A DNA stretch of 64,000 nucleotides from positions 1,240,001-1,304,000 of the forward strand of contig NZ_QUSW01000001.1 of assembly GCF_003852895.1 (NCBI RefSeq), read 5' to 3'. This document shows positions 51,234-60,405 of this stretch, piece by piece. The DNA comes from Rhizobacter terrae (GTDB lineage: Bacteria > Pseudomonadota > Gammaproteobacteria > Burkholderiales > Burkholderiaceae_C). Below the pieces are notes generated by a model. That model saw only the letters and a list, made by a program, of their open reading frames with translations, searched no databases and was not told the origin of the DNA. The first letter of the stretch is position 1. Every line of letters begins with the position of its first letter. Position numbers and translations under genes: made by a program.

Positions 51234-51458
51234 TCACGCTGGCTGGTCCGATGAGAACCAATCCCTCGGCGCCCCGTCATCACACCTCTTGCACTTGAGC
51301 ACCTGCCCCAACACCTTCGCCCGCCCCTCGGGTGTCACCACCCAGGGCCGGTTGATCCACGGCGGGTTGTGGCGCACATGCTGGTTGTGGCCGCACTCCA
51401 GCTCGGCCACCCAGTCGTTCTCTTCATCGAGATGAAAGCCGACGATCTTTCGTTCCAT
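51234..51458 (-). CDS. DUF3565-type small protein
   Basis: 74 residues (MERKIVGFHLDEENDWVAEL). The pattern ECGHNQHVRHNPPW, followed by CKRCDDG, is the conserved part of the DUF3565 family; Cys and His residues suggest metal binding. It follows the VOC gene with a two-base gap. Confidence 0.85.
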   Translation of the reverse strand: MERKIVGFHLDEENDWVAELECGHNQHVRHNPPWINRPWVVTPEGRAKVLGQVLKCKRCDDGAPRDWFSSDQPA

Positions 51459-51460
51459 GG

Positions 51461-51832
51461 TCAGCGAGGTCCCCTCAACCCAATGCAGTTGCCCCACGGG
51501 TCGAGAACCTGTCCCATGCGCATGCCATCCTCGATGTCCATGGGACCACGATAGGCACGAGCGCCCAGGGCAACGATTCGTGCCAAGGCTTCATCAAAGG
51601 CTGTCACGCGCCAATACACCACGCTGCCACGAGCACCGGCGCCAACCTTTTCATCGGCGGGCACCAATTCGAGCTGCACGCCATCGACATCCAGACATCT
51701 GAACCGATGCGGCTCGGCAACATGCTTGAGCACGGCAGACGGGAAGGCTTGCCGATACCAAGCCAACGCCGCATCGGGATCAGCAACGTGGACCATCACC
51801 GCCATCACGGGCCCAGGCACAAGGTCGCTCAT
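51461..51832 (-). CDS. VOC-fold (glyoxalase/bleomycin-resistance-like) protein
   Basis: 123 residues forming two beta-alpha-beta-beta-beta repeats (AVMVHVADPDAALAWYRQAF and VVYWRVTAFDEALARIVALG), ending with DPWGNCIGLRGP. The metal-ligand Glu/His positions are partly kept. The substrate cannot be assigned. It is encoded directly upstream of the DUF3565 protein on the same strand. Confidence 0.87.
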   Translation of the reverse strand: MSDLVPGPVMAVMVHVADPDAALAWYRQAFPSAVLKHVAEPHRFRCLDVDGVQLELVPADEKVGAGARGSVVYWRVTAFDEALARIVALGARAYRGPMDIEDGMRMGQVLDPWGNCIGLRGPR

Positions 51833-51851
51833 GCGCTGTTCTCCGTCCCGA

Positions 51852-52718
51852 TCAAGGCAAGGGAATGAATTCCTTGTTGTCATTCGGCGGCAAGGCCATG
51901 CGCCCCGCCTTCCAATCCGCCTTGGCCTGCTCGATGCGCTCCAGGCGCGAGGACACGAAGTTCCAGAAGATGTGGCGCTCGCCCACCGGCTCGCCGCCCA
52001 GCAGCATCACGGTGGAGGGCTCCAGCGCCTTCAGGCTCTGCAGGCTGCCTGCCGTCACCACCAGCATCTGCCCGGGCACGTAGGCATGGCCGCCCATCTC
52101 GACGCGTCCCTTCACCACATACGCCGCGCGCTCGGTGTGGCCCTTGGGCATGCCAAGCTGCGCCCCGGCATCCAGTTCCACATGCACATAGAACAGCGGC
52201 GAATGCGTGCGCACCGGACTGCGCAGGCCGAACGCCTCGCCCGCGATCACGCGCATCCACACACCGCTTTCGCGTGCCTCGGGCAGCACCTGCATGGCGT
52301 AGTGGTCGAATGCCGGCTCGGTCTCCTCATGCTCCACGGGCAGCGCCACCCACGACTGCAGCAGCTCCAGCCCCGTGCCGGAGAACGCCGCCGGGTCCTC
52401 GAACCGTTCGGAGTGCGAGATGCCCTTGCCCGCCGTCATCCAGTTGACGTCGCCGGGACGGATGATCTGCTCCTTGCCCAGGCTGTCGCGGTGGGTCACC
52501 GCGCCGCCCAGCAGGTAGCTCACCGTCGACAGGCCGATGTGCGGATGCGGCCTCACGTCCGCCTGGCGCGCCGATTCGGGCGGGAGTTTCACCGGGCCGG
52601 CATGGTCCAGGAAGATGAAGGGCCCAACCATGCGCCGCTTGGCAAACGGCAGGATGCGGCGGACCAGCAATCCATGGCCGAGATCGGCATGGCGGGCATC
52701 GATGACGGTGTCGAGCAT
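51852..52718 (-). CDS. Pirin-family cupin protein
   Basis: 288 residues from the ATG behind AAGGAACACGCC. The N-terminal pirin domain has the metal site HPHIGLSTVSYLL and GKGISHSE, with PFIFLDHAGP before it. The C-terminal cupin (about 180-285; SPLFYVHVELDAGAQL) is present. Bacterial pirins act as quercetinases or redox-linked regulators; which applies here is unknown. Confidence 0.92.
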   Translation of the reverse strand: MLDTVIDARHADLGHGLLVRRILPFAKRRMVGPFIFLDHAGPVKLPPESARQADVRPHPHIGLSTVSYLLGGAVTHRDSLGKEQIIRPGDVNWMTAGKGISHSERFEDPAAFSGTGLELLQSWVALPVEHEETEPAFDHYAMQVLPEARESGVWMRVIAGEAFGLRSPVRTHSPLFYVHVELDAGAQLGMPKGHTERAAYVVKGRVEMGGHAYVPGQMLVVTAGSLQSLKALEPSTVMLLGGEPVGERHIFWNFVSSRLERIEQAKADWKAGRMALPPNDNKEFIPLP

Positions 52719-52845
52719 GGCGTGTTCCTTGCGTGGCAAACCGCAGCCTACCGCAGCGCACGACCCGGCACCGCGATGGGTCATTGCACGGTGCGTGGCG
52801 CGACGCTTCCTAGAATGGTTTGAGTTGCCGATGCAGGAGAAACGC

Positions 52846-53193
52846 ATGAGTTCACACGACATCGCCAAGACGGGCACCGAGCTGATCGACGCCGATGAGC
52901 AGGCCCTGGAACCGGCCTCACCCTTCAAGGCCTGGAACCCCTTCTTCAGTTTCCACTACAGCGTCACCGAATGGAGTTCCGAAGGCGGTCGCACGCAGGT
53001 GCGTTCGCAGCGGACCACGTTCAGCAACGGCAAGCTGCGCACCGAGCGCTTCCAGGGCGAGGCCGAAGGCGGCGTCTACGACAGCATGGTGGAGCAGATG
53101 CAGCGCCAGGCCGCGACGCAGGTCGAGCTGATGATGAAGGCATTCACCTGGTTCCTGCCGCAGGCCGTGCGCGAGCGCCTCAAGAGCGACTGA
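52846..53193 (+). CDS. Small hypothetical protein
   Basis: 115 residues with a good ribosome site (CAGGAGAAACGC). Soluble. It contains ASPFKAWNPFFSFHYSVTEW, a basic strand region QVRSQRTTFSNGKLRTERFQGE, and an amphipathic C-terminal helix (MQRQAATQVELMMKAFTWFL). I recognise no family; the compact, well-started frame looks genuine. It overlaps the convergent PPC-domain gene by 14 bases at its 3' end. Confidence 0.65.
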   Translation: MSSHDIAKTGTELIDADEQALEPASPFKAWNPFFSFHYSVTEWSSEGGRTQVRSQRTTFSNGKLRTERFQGEAEGGVYDSMVEQMQRQAATQVELMMKAFTWFLPQAVRERLKSD

Positions 53194-53575
53194 TCACCAG
53201 TTCGTCCCACCCGGTTGCCTCGTCGCGCTCGCGGGTGAAGCGCCACCCAGGCAGCACGGCCAGCAGCACCTCGGCGGTGGTGCGCACGGTGCAGCCAGGG
53301 CCGACGTGCCCGCCCAGCACGCTGCCGTCGGCGCGCGACACGCTGATGTGCAGGTGCGTGGCCGTGGGGGTGACGCTGCCCGACAAGGTGAGGATCTCCA
53401 GGTCTTCCTCAAGGCTCAGCGATTCCTGCGCCCCCGCCATGCGCAGCTGCGCGAGTGCGAGGCTGCCGATGCCGCTCACCACGAACGCCGCCTGCGCGCC
53501 ATCGGCCGCCAGAGCTTCCTGCAGGGCCAGGCGCAGGTCCTGGCCCGGTGTCAGTCGCAGCGGCAAGGCGCGCAT
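53180..53575 (-). CDS. PPC/DUF296-domain protein
   Basis: 131 residues. The PPC (plants and prokaryotes conserved) fold shows in VSGIGSLALAQLRMAG, EEDLEILTLSGSVT and HISVSRADGSVLGGHVGPGCTVRTTAEV. Bacterial members are trimers of unknown function. It begins a few bases after purT on the same strand; a GTG six bases earlier is an alternative start. Confidence 0.87.
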   Translation of the reverse strand: MRALPLRLTPGQDLRLALQEALAADGAQAAFVVSGIGSLALAQLRMAGAQESLSLEEDLEILTLSGSVTPTATHLHISVSRADGSVLGGHVGPGCTVRTTAEVLLAVLPGWRFTRERDEATGWDELVISRS

Positions 53576-53581
53576 GGCCAC

Positions 53582-54796
53582 TCAGGGCAGGCGAGGCTTG
53601 ATCTTGCCGGCGGCTTCCTTCGCACGGGTCCTCGCGGTCTCCACGTCCGCATCGAACGCGAGGGCCACGCCCATGCGGCGCTTCGTGAAGCTTTCGGGCT
53701 TGCCGAACAGGCGCACGTCGGTGTTGGGCACGCGCAGCGCTTCGGCCACGCCGTCGAACACCACGCCCTTGCCTTCGACGCCGCCATAGACCACCGCACT
53801 CGCGCCCGGGCTCTTGAGCGCCGTGTTCACCGGCAGGCCGAGGATGGCGCGCGCATGCAGCTCGAACTCGTTCTGCCATTGCGTGCACATCGTCACCATG
53901 CCGGTGTCGTGCGGACGCGGGCTCACCTCGCTGAACCACACTTCGTCGCCCTTGACGAACAGCTCCACGCCGAAGATGCCCTGGCCACCCAGGTTGTCGG
54001 TCACGGCCTTGGCGATCTCGCGCGAGCGCTGCAAGGCCTTGCTGGCCATCGGGTGCGGCTGCCAGCTTTCCACGTAGTCGCCGCTGACCTGGATGTGGCC
54101 GATGGGTTCGCAGAAGTGCGTCTCGACCAGTCCATCCGCACCCACTGCACGCACGGTGAGCTGCGTGATCTCGTAGTCGAAGTCGATGAAACCTTCGACG
54201 ATGACGCGGCCGTGGCTCACGCGGCCGCCGGCCATGGCGTAGTCCCAGGCCTTCTTCACGTCGGCCGGTCCGTCGATCTTGCTCTGGCCCTTGCCGGAGC
54301 TGCTCATCACCGGCTTGACGATGCAGGGGTAGCCGATGCCGCCGTCGATCGCGGCCTGCAGCTCGTCCAGCGAATCGCAGAACTTGTACGGGCTGGTGGG
54401 CAGCTTCAGCGTCTCGGCCGCGAGGCGGCGGATGCCTTCGCGGTCCATGGTGAGGCGTGCCGCACGTGCCGTGGGAATCACGCGCACCACGCCGCGCGCT
54501 TCGAGCTCTTCGAGCATGGGCGTGGCGATGGCCTCGATCTCGGGCACGACCACCATCGGCTTCTCGGTCTCGATCAGCGTGCGCAAGGCGGCCGGGTCGC
54601 TCATCGCGATGGTGCGGGCGTGATGCGCCACCTGCTGGCCGGGTGCGTTCTCGTAGCGGTCGACCGCGATGGTCTCCACGCCCAGGCGCTGCAAGGCGAT
54701 GAGCACTTCCTTGCCGAGTTCGCCGGCGCCCAGGAGCATGACGCGGGTGGCGGTGGGGGACAGTGGTGTGCCGAGGGTCGGTGTTGTCATGGTCAT
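53582..54796 (-). CDS. purT: Formate-dependent phosphoribosylglycinamide formyltransferase
   Basis: 404 residues of the ATP-grasp family. Motifs [47 protein letters not shown] and [15 protein letters not shown] identify PurT. It makes formyl-GAR from GAR, formate and ATP in purine synthesis, an alternative to PurN that needs no folate. It is encoded just downstream of the MBL-fold gene. Confidence 0.96.
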   Translation of the reverse strand: MTMTTPTLGTPLSPTATRVMLLGAGELGKEVLIALQRLGVETIAVDRYENAPGQQVAHHARTIAMSDPAALRTLIETEKPMVVVPEIEAIATPMLEELEARGVVRVIPTARAARLTMDREGIRRLAAETLKLPTSPYKFCDSLDELQAAIDGGIGYPCIVKPVMSSSGKGQSKIDGPADVKKAWDYAMAGGRVSHGRVIVEGFIDFDYEITQLTVRAVGADGLVETHFCEPIGHIQVSGDYVESWQPHPMASKALQRSREIAKAVTDNLGGQGIFGVELFVKGDEVWFSEVSPRPHDTGMVTMCTQWQNEFELHARAILGLPVNTALKSPGASAVVYGGVEGKGVVFDGVAEALRVPNTDVRLFGKPESFTKRRMGVALAFDADVETARTRAKEAAGKIKPRLP

Positions 54797-54805
54797 GTCG
54801 TCGAT

Positions 54806-55924
54806 TCAATCCACGGGAAAGGGCATGGCCTTGGGCAGCGGCTTCTTCGCCTCGTCCTCAGGCAGGCCGGGACCTTCCATCGTATCCACCCCGCGCCACC
54901 ACGGCGTCACGCGGTCCACCGTCGAGGGTTCCACCGCTTCGCCCAGCTGCGGCAGCACGAGCTGCACGCCCTGCCTGGGCGCCTGCTCGAAGAGGGTCTG
55001 CACCGGCTGGTCCCAGGCATGCAGGGCCAGGCTGAAGGTGCCCCAGTGCACCGGCAGGAAGGCCCCGCCGCCCAGCAGCTGCAAGGCCTTCAGTGCGTTC
55101 TCAGGCCCCAGGTGGATGTCGCCCCACGACGGATGGAAGGCGCCGACCTCCAGCATCACGAGGTCGAAGGGCCCGAGCCGTTCGCGGATGACCTCGTACT
55201 CGGTCGTGAGGCCCGTGTCGCCACTGAAGAACACCTTGTGCCGGGGCGTGTGGATGACCATGGAGGACCACAGCGTGCTGTTGCGGTCCTTCAGCCCCCG
55301 CCCCGAGAAGTGCTGCGACGGCGCGGCCGTGATGCTCAGCTCCGCCTTGGGCGAACGCCAGCTCTCCCACCAGTCCAGCTCGGTGATGAGCGAAGGCCGC
55401 ACACCGAAGGCCTCCAGGTGCGCGCCGACGCCCAGCGAAGTGACGAAGGGCACGTCCATGCGTGCCATCTCGCGGATGGTGGGGTAGTCGAGGTGGTCGT
55501 AGTGGTCGTGCGAGACGATCACTGCATCCAGCGGCGGCAACTCGCGCAGCGCCACAGGCACGGGTTGGAAGCGCTTGGGGCCTGCGAGGGTGGAAGGCGA
55601 GGCACGCAGTCCCCACACCGGGTCGGTCAACACGCGCAGGCCGTCGATCTCGACGAGCACGGTGGAGTGGCCGAGCCACGTGGCACGCAGGCCGGTGGAT
55701 GGGGCGCGGAGCCAGGTGTCCAGCGGGTTCAGCGAGGGCAAGGGACCCTTGGGCACGCGCCGCACGCCACCGCACAGGAATTCGCTGATGGCCACCTTCT
55801 GCGACGGATCGCGCAGGCCGGGCAGCACGGGATGCACGTTGCGGAAACCCTCGCCCGCCCACCGTGGCGAGGCCTTCATGCGCTCCAGGCGCTCACCCTC
55901 GGGTCGCTTGCCGAATGACTTCAT
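54806..55924 (-). CDS. MBL-fold hydrolase (NAPE-PLD/UlaG-like)
   Basis: 372 residues. Zinc site SHDHYDHLD begins at residue 138, and further ligands lie in SQHFSGRG, FSGDTG and PVHWGTF. The N-terminal RWAGEGFRNVHP and WLGHSTVLVEIDG are typical of the N-acyl-phosphatidylethanolamine phospholipase D-like branch. No signal peptide. Lipid or phosphodiester hydrolysis is possible. Ten bases separate it from purT. Confidence 0.88.
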   Translation of the reverse strand: MKSFGKRPEGERLERMKASPRWAGEGFRNVHPVLPGLRDPSQKVAISEFLCGGVRRVPKGPLPSLNPLDTWLRAPSTGLRATWLGHSTVLVEIDGLRVLTDPVWGLRASPSTLAGPKRFQPVPVALRELPPLDAVIVSHDHYDHLDYPTIREMARMDVPFVTSLGVGAHLEAFGVRPSLITELDWWESWRSPKAELSITAAPSQHFSGRGLKDRNSTLWSSMVIHTPRHKVFFSGDTGLTTEYEVIRERLGPFDLVMLEVGAFHPSWGDIHLGPENALKALQLLGGGAFLPVHWGTFSLALHAWDQPVQTLFEQAPRQGVQLVLPQLGEAVEPSTVDRVTPWWRGVDTMEGPGLPEDEAKKPLPKAMPFPVD

Positions 55925-55951
55925 GGTGGCGGCAGTGTGCCACCGTGGGGT

Positions 55952-56623
55952 TCAGCCGACTGCGGTGATTCGGAAATCCGCAGTCGTGGTGGCGGCGTAG
56001 TCGGCGCGGCGCTCGGCCGGCTTCATGCGGTCGGACAGATCGGGCTGCGCACGCAGGCGGCCCATCAGGTGGCGGGCGCGGGCTTCCAGCCAGCGGGTCA
56101 TGCAGCCCATCAGGAACAGGCCCAGGAACTGCCCACCCTGGCGCAGGGCCACGCGCAGCCCGGCCAGGTCGCGCGCGGCGATCGCGGCCTTCGCGTCGTG
56201 GCGGAACAGGCGAGAGCCGCAGGTCCACAGGAAGCGGTTGGTGAGGCGCCCTGTCTCCTGCTGCTGGGACTCCAGATAGGCATCCGTCAGCAGCTCGGCG
56301 GGATAGACGCGCGCGTCGCGGAAGTTGGCGGGGTAGCCGGCGATTCGAGCCACCAGCGTGGCTCGGCCGTCCACCTGCACGTGGGTCATGTCCAGCACGC
56401 GCTCGTCGTCGAGCAGCACGGCCCAGTGGTCGACGTAGTTGCGGTCGTCCGTCACCGACCACTTGATCAGGCGCGACTCCACGCCGTAGAACTGCCTGGC
56501 CGCCAGCGCAAAGTCCAGCGAGACCGACAGGCAATGGCCGGCGGCCTCCTCCTGCGTGGTCAACTGCAGCCGTTCAGCGAGCGAGATCAGCCGTTTGGAG
56601 TTGATGTTGTGCAGAGTGGCCAT
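55952..56623 (-). CDS. Transglutaminase-like cysteine protein divergent from the exopolysaccharide operon
   Basis: 223 residues from the ATG at 56623. The pattern EAAGHCLSVSLDFALAARQF, then VDHWAVLLDDERVLDMT, places a Cys at a helix start and a His and Asp on strands, as in transglutaminase-like/papain-fold enzymes. One hydrophobic segment (about 165-180, GGQFLGLFLMGCM) could be an anchor. No named family is recognised. Its position divergent to epsF suggests a role in polymer production or cell envelope, but this is inferred from context. Confidence 0.6.
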   Translation of the reverse strand: MATLHNINSKRLISLAERLQLTTQEEAAGHCLSVSLDFALAARQFYGVESRLIKWSVTDDRNYVDHWAVLLDDERVLDMTHVQVDGRATLVARIAGYPANFRDARVYPAELLTDAYLESQQQETGRLTNRFLWTCGSRLFRHDAKAAIAARDLAGLRVALRQGGQFLGLFLMGCMTRWLEARARHLMGRLRAQPDLSDRMKPAERRADYAATTTADFRITAVG

Positions 56624-56972
56624 GTTTGTGCAAATGGACTGGATGCGCCGTGGAGTCTGCCGGCATCTCCCGCAAAACGCGCGTGCATTCCGCACGCCTG
56701 ACGATGTCCTGACGGGACATTTTTGCAGGTGGAGCACGCCTGACCCGTCGCCCGGGCGTCGTTTGGGAATTCATTCCCTTTTCTGAAGCGAATCCGCCAG
56801 GCCTGTGCGATTCGCCTCCACGTTGGTGCCGAGGTCATTACCGCCGGTTGCGCAAGATTGCCTTTGGAGACGAAGGTGCACAGCCGGGGTGCCGATTGCA
56901 CGGCATCCGCACACTGGCCGGCCATTCGGGCCTCGACTCAGGGTTAGCCCGGAATTTGCAAGAGCAGTCCCC
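56624..56972. promoter_or_regulatory. 349-bp divergent regulatory region of the exopolysaccharide operon
   Basis: The gap between the transglutaminase-like gene and epsF holds an 11-base direct repeat GCACGCCTGAC at 56692-56702 and 56734-56744, 42 bases (four helical turns) apart. Between them lies ATGTCC-TGACG-GGACAT (56704-56720), followed by a T run, a hairpin that could attenuate or serve as an operator. I see no clear sigma-54 pair. An AGAG-type ribosome site precedes the ATG of epsF. Confidence 0.5.
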
Positions 56973-58403
56973 ATGACGGCTGCCCAGATCTTCATTCTCT
57001 TGCGCGCCCGCTGGCGCTTTGCAGTGCTCGTGCTGCTGGCGGTGGTGTCCCTCACGGCCGCCATCAGCCTGCTGCGCACACCCCAATACACCGCGACGGC
57101 CTCGGTGGTGCTGGACGTGAAATCGCCCGACCCCATCGCCGGCGTGGTGCTGCCGGGCCTCACCACCGTGGGCTACATGGCCACGCAGATGGGCGTGCTG
57201 CAAAGCGAACGCGTCGCGCTGGGCGCGATCCGCCGGCTCAAGCTCGAGCAGGACCCCGATTACCAGCAGAAATGGCGTGAGGCCACGGACGGACGCGGGG
57301 ACTTCAAGTCCTGGCTGTCGGAGCGGCTGCTGCGCAAGCTCGACGCCTCGCCGGGACGCGATTCGAACGTGATCATGGTGGGCTACACCGCGCCCGACCC
57401 GGCCTTCGCTGCCGCCGTGGCCAATGCCTTCGTCGAGTCCTACATCGAGACCACGCTGGAACTGCGTGTCGAACCGGCCAAGCAGTACACCTCGATCTTC
57501 GACACCCGCGGCAAGCAACTGCGCGACGAGCTGGAGCGCGCCCAACAGAAGCTGTCGGAATACCAACAGAAGAACGGTGTGATCGTCGCCAGCGAGGAGC
57601 GGCTGGATGTGGAGAACCAGCGCCTGCAGGAACTCACCTCGCAGCTGGTGCTGATGCAAGGCGTGGCCACCGAATCGGGCAGCCGACAGGGCCAGTCGGT
57701 GACGCGGCCTGAGAAACTGCCCGAAGTCCTGACCAATCCGCTGCTCATCGGCCTGAGCACCGAGATGTCCAAGCAGGAGTCGCGGCTGCACGAGCTCACC
57801 GAACGCCTGGGCGACAACCACCCCGACGTGCTGGAGCTGCGCTCCAACATCGTCCAGCTCCGCAAGCGCATCGACGAAGAGACCAAGCGCGTGGCCGGCA
57901 GCCTGACGGTGACCAACGACGTGAACCAGACGCGCCTGGCCCAGGCCCGGCAGGCCGTGTCGGAGCAGCGCGCCAAGCTGCTGCAGCTCAAGACACAACG
58001 CGACGAGGCCGCGGTGCTTCAACGCGACGTGGAGAACGCGCAGCGCTCCTACGAGGCCGTGCAGACGCGCGCCAACCAGTCCAGCGTCGAAAGCCAGACC
58101 ACGCAGACCAACGTGTCGGTGCTCAAGCACGCCACCACGCCCGCCCTGCCCTCGGCGCCCAAGCTGGTGCTGAACCTCACCGTGGCGGTGCTGGTGGGCC
58201 TGCTGCTGGCGGTGGCCGCCGCCGTGCTGCGCGAGAAGCGCGACCAGCGCCTGCGCACCGAGCGCGACGTGGTGGAGCTGCTCAAGCAGCCCATGCTGGG
58301 CGTGCTGAGTTCGCACCGGAAGGCCAAAGCCGTGAGCCCGTACCGCCTGCGATGGATGTCGCACCTGGCGCGCGTGCTCCCCCCTCCCGCCACGAACGGG
58401 TGA
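56973..58403 (+). CDS. epsF: Chain-length determinant protein (EpsF/Wzz type)
   Basis: 476 residues. Two membrane helices (about 12-32 and 395-418) bracket a long periplasmic coiled-coil domain (KQLRDELERAQQKLSEYQQK, then DNHPDVLELRSNIVQLRKRI), the plan of polysaccharide co-polymerases. The start sequence and the split arrangement with a separate kinase match EpsF of the betaproteobacterial EPS systems. It controls polymer length and export with the downstream BY-kinase. Symbol from architecture and neighbours. Confidence 0.88.
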   Translation: MTAAQIFILLRARWRFAVLVLLAVVSLTAAISLLRTPQYTATASVVLDVKSPDPIAGVVLPGLTTVGYMATQMGVLQSERVALGAIRRLKLEQDPDYQQKWREATDGRGDFKSWLSERLLRKLDASPGRDSNVIMVGYTAPDPAFAAAVANAFVESYIETTLELRVEPAKQYTSIFDTRGKQLRDELERAQQKLSEYQQKNGVIVASEERLDVENQRLQELTSQLVLMQGVATESGSRQGQSVTRPEKLPEVLTNPLLIGLSTEMSKQESRLHELTERLGDNHPDVLELRSNIVQLRKRIDEETKRVAGSLTVTNDVNQTRLAQARQAVSEQRAKLLQLKTQRDEAAVLQRDVENAQRSYEAVQTRANQSSVESQTTQTNVSVLKHATTPALPSAPKLVLNLTVAVLVGLLLAVAAAVLREKRDQRLRTERDVVELLKQPMLGVLSSHRKAKAVSPYRLRWMSHLARVLPPPATNG

Positions 58404-58407
58404 TGCA

Positions 58408-59316
58408 ATGAAGACTCAGACCTACACGGGCACCCCGGGCGCCCCGCCGCGACTGACCGACGAGCCGATGGCCCGCATCGTCGACCGCTCCATCGGTGAC
58501 CTGCTGCGCGAGGTGCGCGAGATCGACGACGCGCAGGTGGAGCAGATCCTGCGCTTCTCGCGCGACCACCGCGTGCGCTTCGGCGAAGCGGCCATCTCCC
58601 TGAAGCTGGCCAGCAGCGGCGACGTGCTGTGGGCGCTGTCGCAGCAGTTCCACTACCCCTGCGCCACCGAAGACGACGCCGTCGCACTGAGCGAAGAGCT
58701 GGTGATGGCGCGCGACCCCTTCAGCGACCAGGCCGAGACCTTTCGCGACATCCGCAGCCAGCTCATCATGGGCGTGCTGTCGCCCGACCAGCCGCGGCGT
58801 GCACTCGCCGTGCTCAGCCCCAACGTGGGCGACGGCAAGACCTACTTCGCGGCCAACCTCGCGGTGGCCTTCAGCCAGCTGGGCGCGCGCACGCTGCTGG
58901 TGGATGCGGACATGCGCACGCCGCGCCAGCACGACATCTTCAGCGTGGCCGGCCGCGCGGGCCTGAGCAACATCCTCGCAGGCCGGGCGGAGGCGGACGT
59001 GATCCACCAGTCCAGCGCCCTGCCCAGCCTGTACGTGCTGCCGGTGGGAACGCTGCCGCCCAACCCGCTGGAGCTGGTGCAGCGCTCGGCCTTCGGCCTG
59101 CTGATGCGCGAGCTGCTGGGCAAGTTCGACCACATCGTGGTGGACACGCCCGCCGCCTGCCATGGGGCCGATGCGCGCGTGCTGGCCGCCAAGTGCGGCG
59201 CGGGCATGGTCATCGGCCGGCGCAACACGACCCGCATGGACGCGATGCAGACGCTCATCTCGCAAGTGTCCAAGAGCGAAGCCAAGCTGGCCGGGGTGCT
59301 GATCAATGAGCACTGA
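58408..59316 (+). CDS. epsG: Exopolysaccharide BY-kinase-like ATPase (EpsG type)
   Basis: 302 residues. An N-terminal region of about 100 residues (type II secretion GspE-N-like: FGEAAISLKLASSGDVLWALS) precedes a ParA/MinD-type kinase domain with Walker A SPNVGDGKT (K144), Walker A' LLVDADMRTPRQ and Walker B HIVVDTPAA. A C-terminal tyrosine cluster is lacking. It partners EpsF to gate polymer synthesis. It starts 4 bases after epsF and overlaps the next gene by 11 bases. Confidence 0.87.
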   Translation: MKTQTYTGTPGAPPRLTDEPMARIVDRSIGDLLREVREIDDAQVEQILRFSRDHRVRFGEAAISLKLASSGDVLWALSQQFHYPCATEDDAVALSEELVMARDPFSDQAETFRDIRSQLIMGVLSPDQPRRALAVLSPNVGDGKTYFAANLAVAFSQLGARTLLVDADMRTPRQHDIFSVAGRAGLSNILAGRAEADVIHQSSALPSLYVLPVGTLPPNPLELVQRSAFGLLMRELLGKFDHIVVDTPAACHGADARVLAAKCGAGMVIGRRNTTRMDAMQTLISQVSKSEAKLAGVLINEH

Positions 59317-60343
59317 GGCCGTGCGCAACATCCTGGTCGTCATCCCCACCCTCAATGAAGCCCGCGGCATCGAAGCCGTGGTGAATGCCTTGCATGAGGA
59401 CCTGCCCGCCGACGCCCGCGTGTCGATGGTGGTGGTGGACGGCGGCAGCACCGACGGCACGGTGGGCATCGTGCAGCGGCTGTCGCACAAGCGGCCGCTG
59501 CTGTCGGTGATGCACAACGACAAGCGCATCCAGAGCGCCGCGGTGAACCTGGCGGCGCGCACTGCCGGCCACGATGCCGACGTGCTCGTGCGCTGCGACG
59601 CGCACGCGGTCTACCCTCGCGGCTACGTGCGCCAGCTGGTCGAGACGCTGGACCGCACGCAGGCCGATGCGGTCGTGGTACCGATGGATTCCACCGGCCA
59701 CAGCTGCCTGCAGCGCGCGGTGGCCTGGGTGTCGGACACGCCGGTCGGCTCGGGCGGTTCCGCACACCGCGGCGGCAGGCGCAGCGGCTTCATCGACCAT
59801 GGCCACCATGCCGCCTTCCGCATGGCGAGCTTCCGACGTGCCGGCGGCTACGACGAGAGCTTCACGCACAACGAGGACGCGGAACTGGACTGCCGCCAGC
59901 GACGCCTGGGCAGCCGGCTGTACCTCGATGCGGACATCCGCCTGGGCTACCACCCGCGCGATTCCTTCCGGGGCCTGGCGCGGCAGTACTTCGCCTACGG
60001 ACGCGGACGCTCGCGCACCGTGAGGCGGCATCCCGGCTCGATGCGCGCGCGGCAACTGGCGCTGCCGGTGCACTTCGCGCTGTCGGCCGCATGCCTGCTG
60101 CTCGCCGCCTGGCTGCCCTGGCTGCTGCTGTGGCCGGCGCTGTATGTGGCCGTGCTCGGCGCCACGTCACTGGGCCTGGCCTTCAAGCACCAATCGCCCT
60201 GCGGGCTGCTGGCCGGCCCGGCCGCGGCCACCATGCACGCGGCCTGGGCGCTGGGCTTCCTGCTCGGACTGGCCACGCTGCGCGAACAACCCTGGCACGC
60301 GAGCATGGCGCGCGGGCTGGATGCACCGGGGGCCGCGTCATGA
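59306..60343 (+). CDS. GT2 glycosyltransferase with C-terminal membrane helices (ExoA-like)
   Basis: 345 residues. GT-A core with ILVVIPTLNEARGI, VVDGGSTDGT, VLVRCDAHAVYP (DxD-type site) and a late acceptor motif (ESFTHNEDAELDCRQ). Three or so membrane helices form the C-terminal 90 residues. It resembles ExoA of succinoglycan synthesis. The stop shares ATGA with the mini-ORF that follows. Confidence 0.87.
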   Translation: MSTEAVRNILVVIPTLNEARGIEAVVNALHEDLPADARVSMVVVDGGSTDGTVGIVQRLSHKRPLLSVMHNDKRIQSAAVNLAARTAGHDADVLVRCDAHAVYPRGYVRQLVETLDRTQADAVVVPMDSTGHSCLQRAVAWVSDTPVGSGGSAHRGGRRSGFIDHGHHAAFRMASFRRAGGYDESFTHNEDAELDCRQRRLGSRLYLDADIRLGYHPRDSFRGLARQYFAYGRGRSRTVRRHPGSMRARQLALPVHFALSAACLLLAAWLPWLLLWPALYVAVLGATSLGLAFKHQSPCGLLAGPAAATMHAAWALGFLLGLATLREQPWHASMARGLDAPGAAS

Positions 60344-60405
60344 GCAACGCCCGGCCGCCCGAAGGCGCTCGCACCGCAGTGCGCAGCACGGAGGTTACCC
60401 AATGA
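60340..60405 (+). CDS. Mini-ORF (21 codons) coupling two glycosyltransferase genes; copy 2 of a dispersed element
   Basis: 66 bases, ATG overlapping the upstream stop and TGA overlapping the downstream ATG. The encoded peptide contains ARPPEGARTAVRSTEV, the same core as the copy between btuC and btuD; only residues 3 and 20 differ (N for T, T for P). The neighbouring genes are unrelated between the two loci, so the similarity belongs to the element. GGAGGTT inside its last codons provides the ribosome site of the next gene. Confidence 0.6.
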   Translation: MSNARPPEGARTAVRSTEVTQ

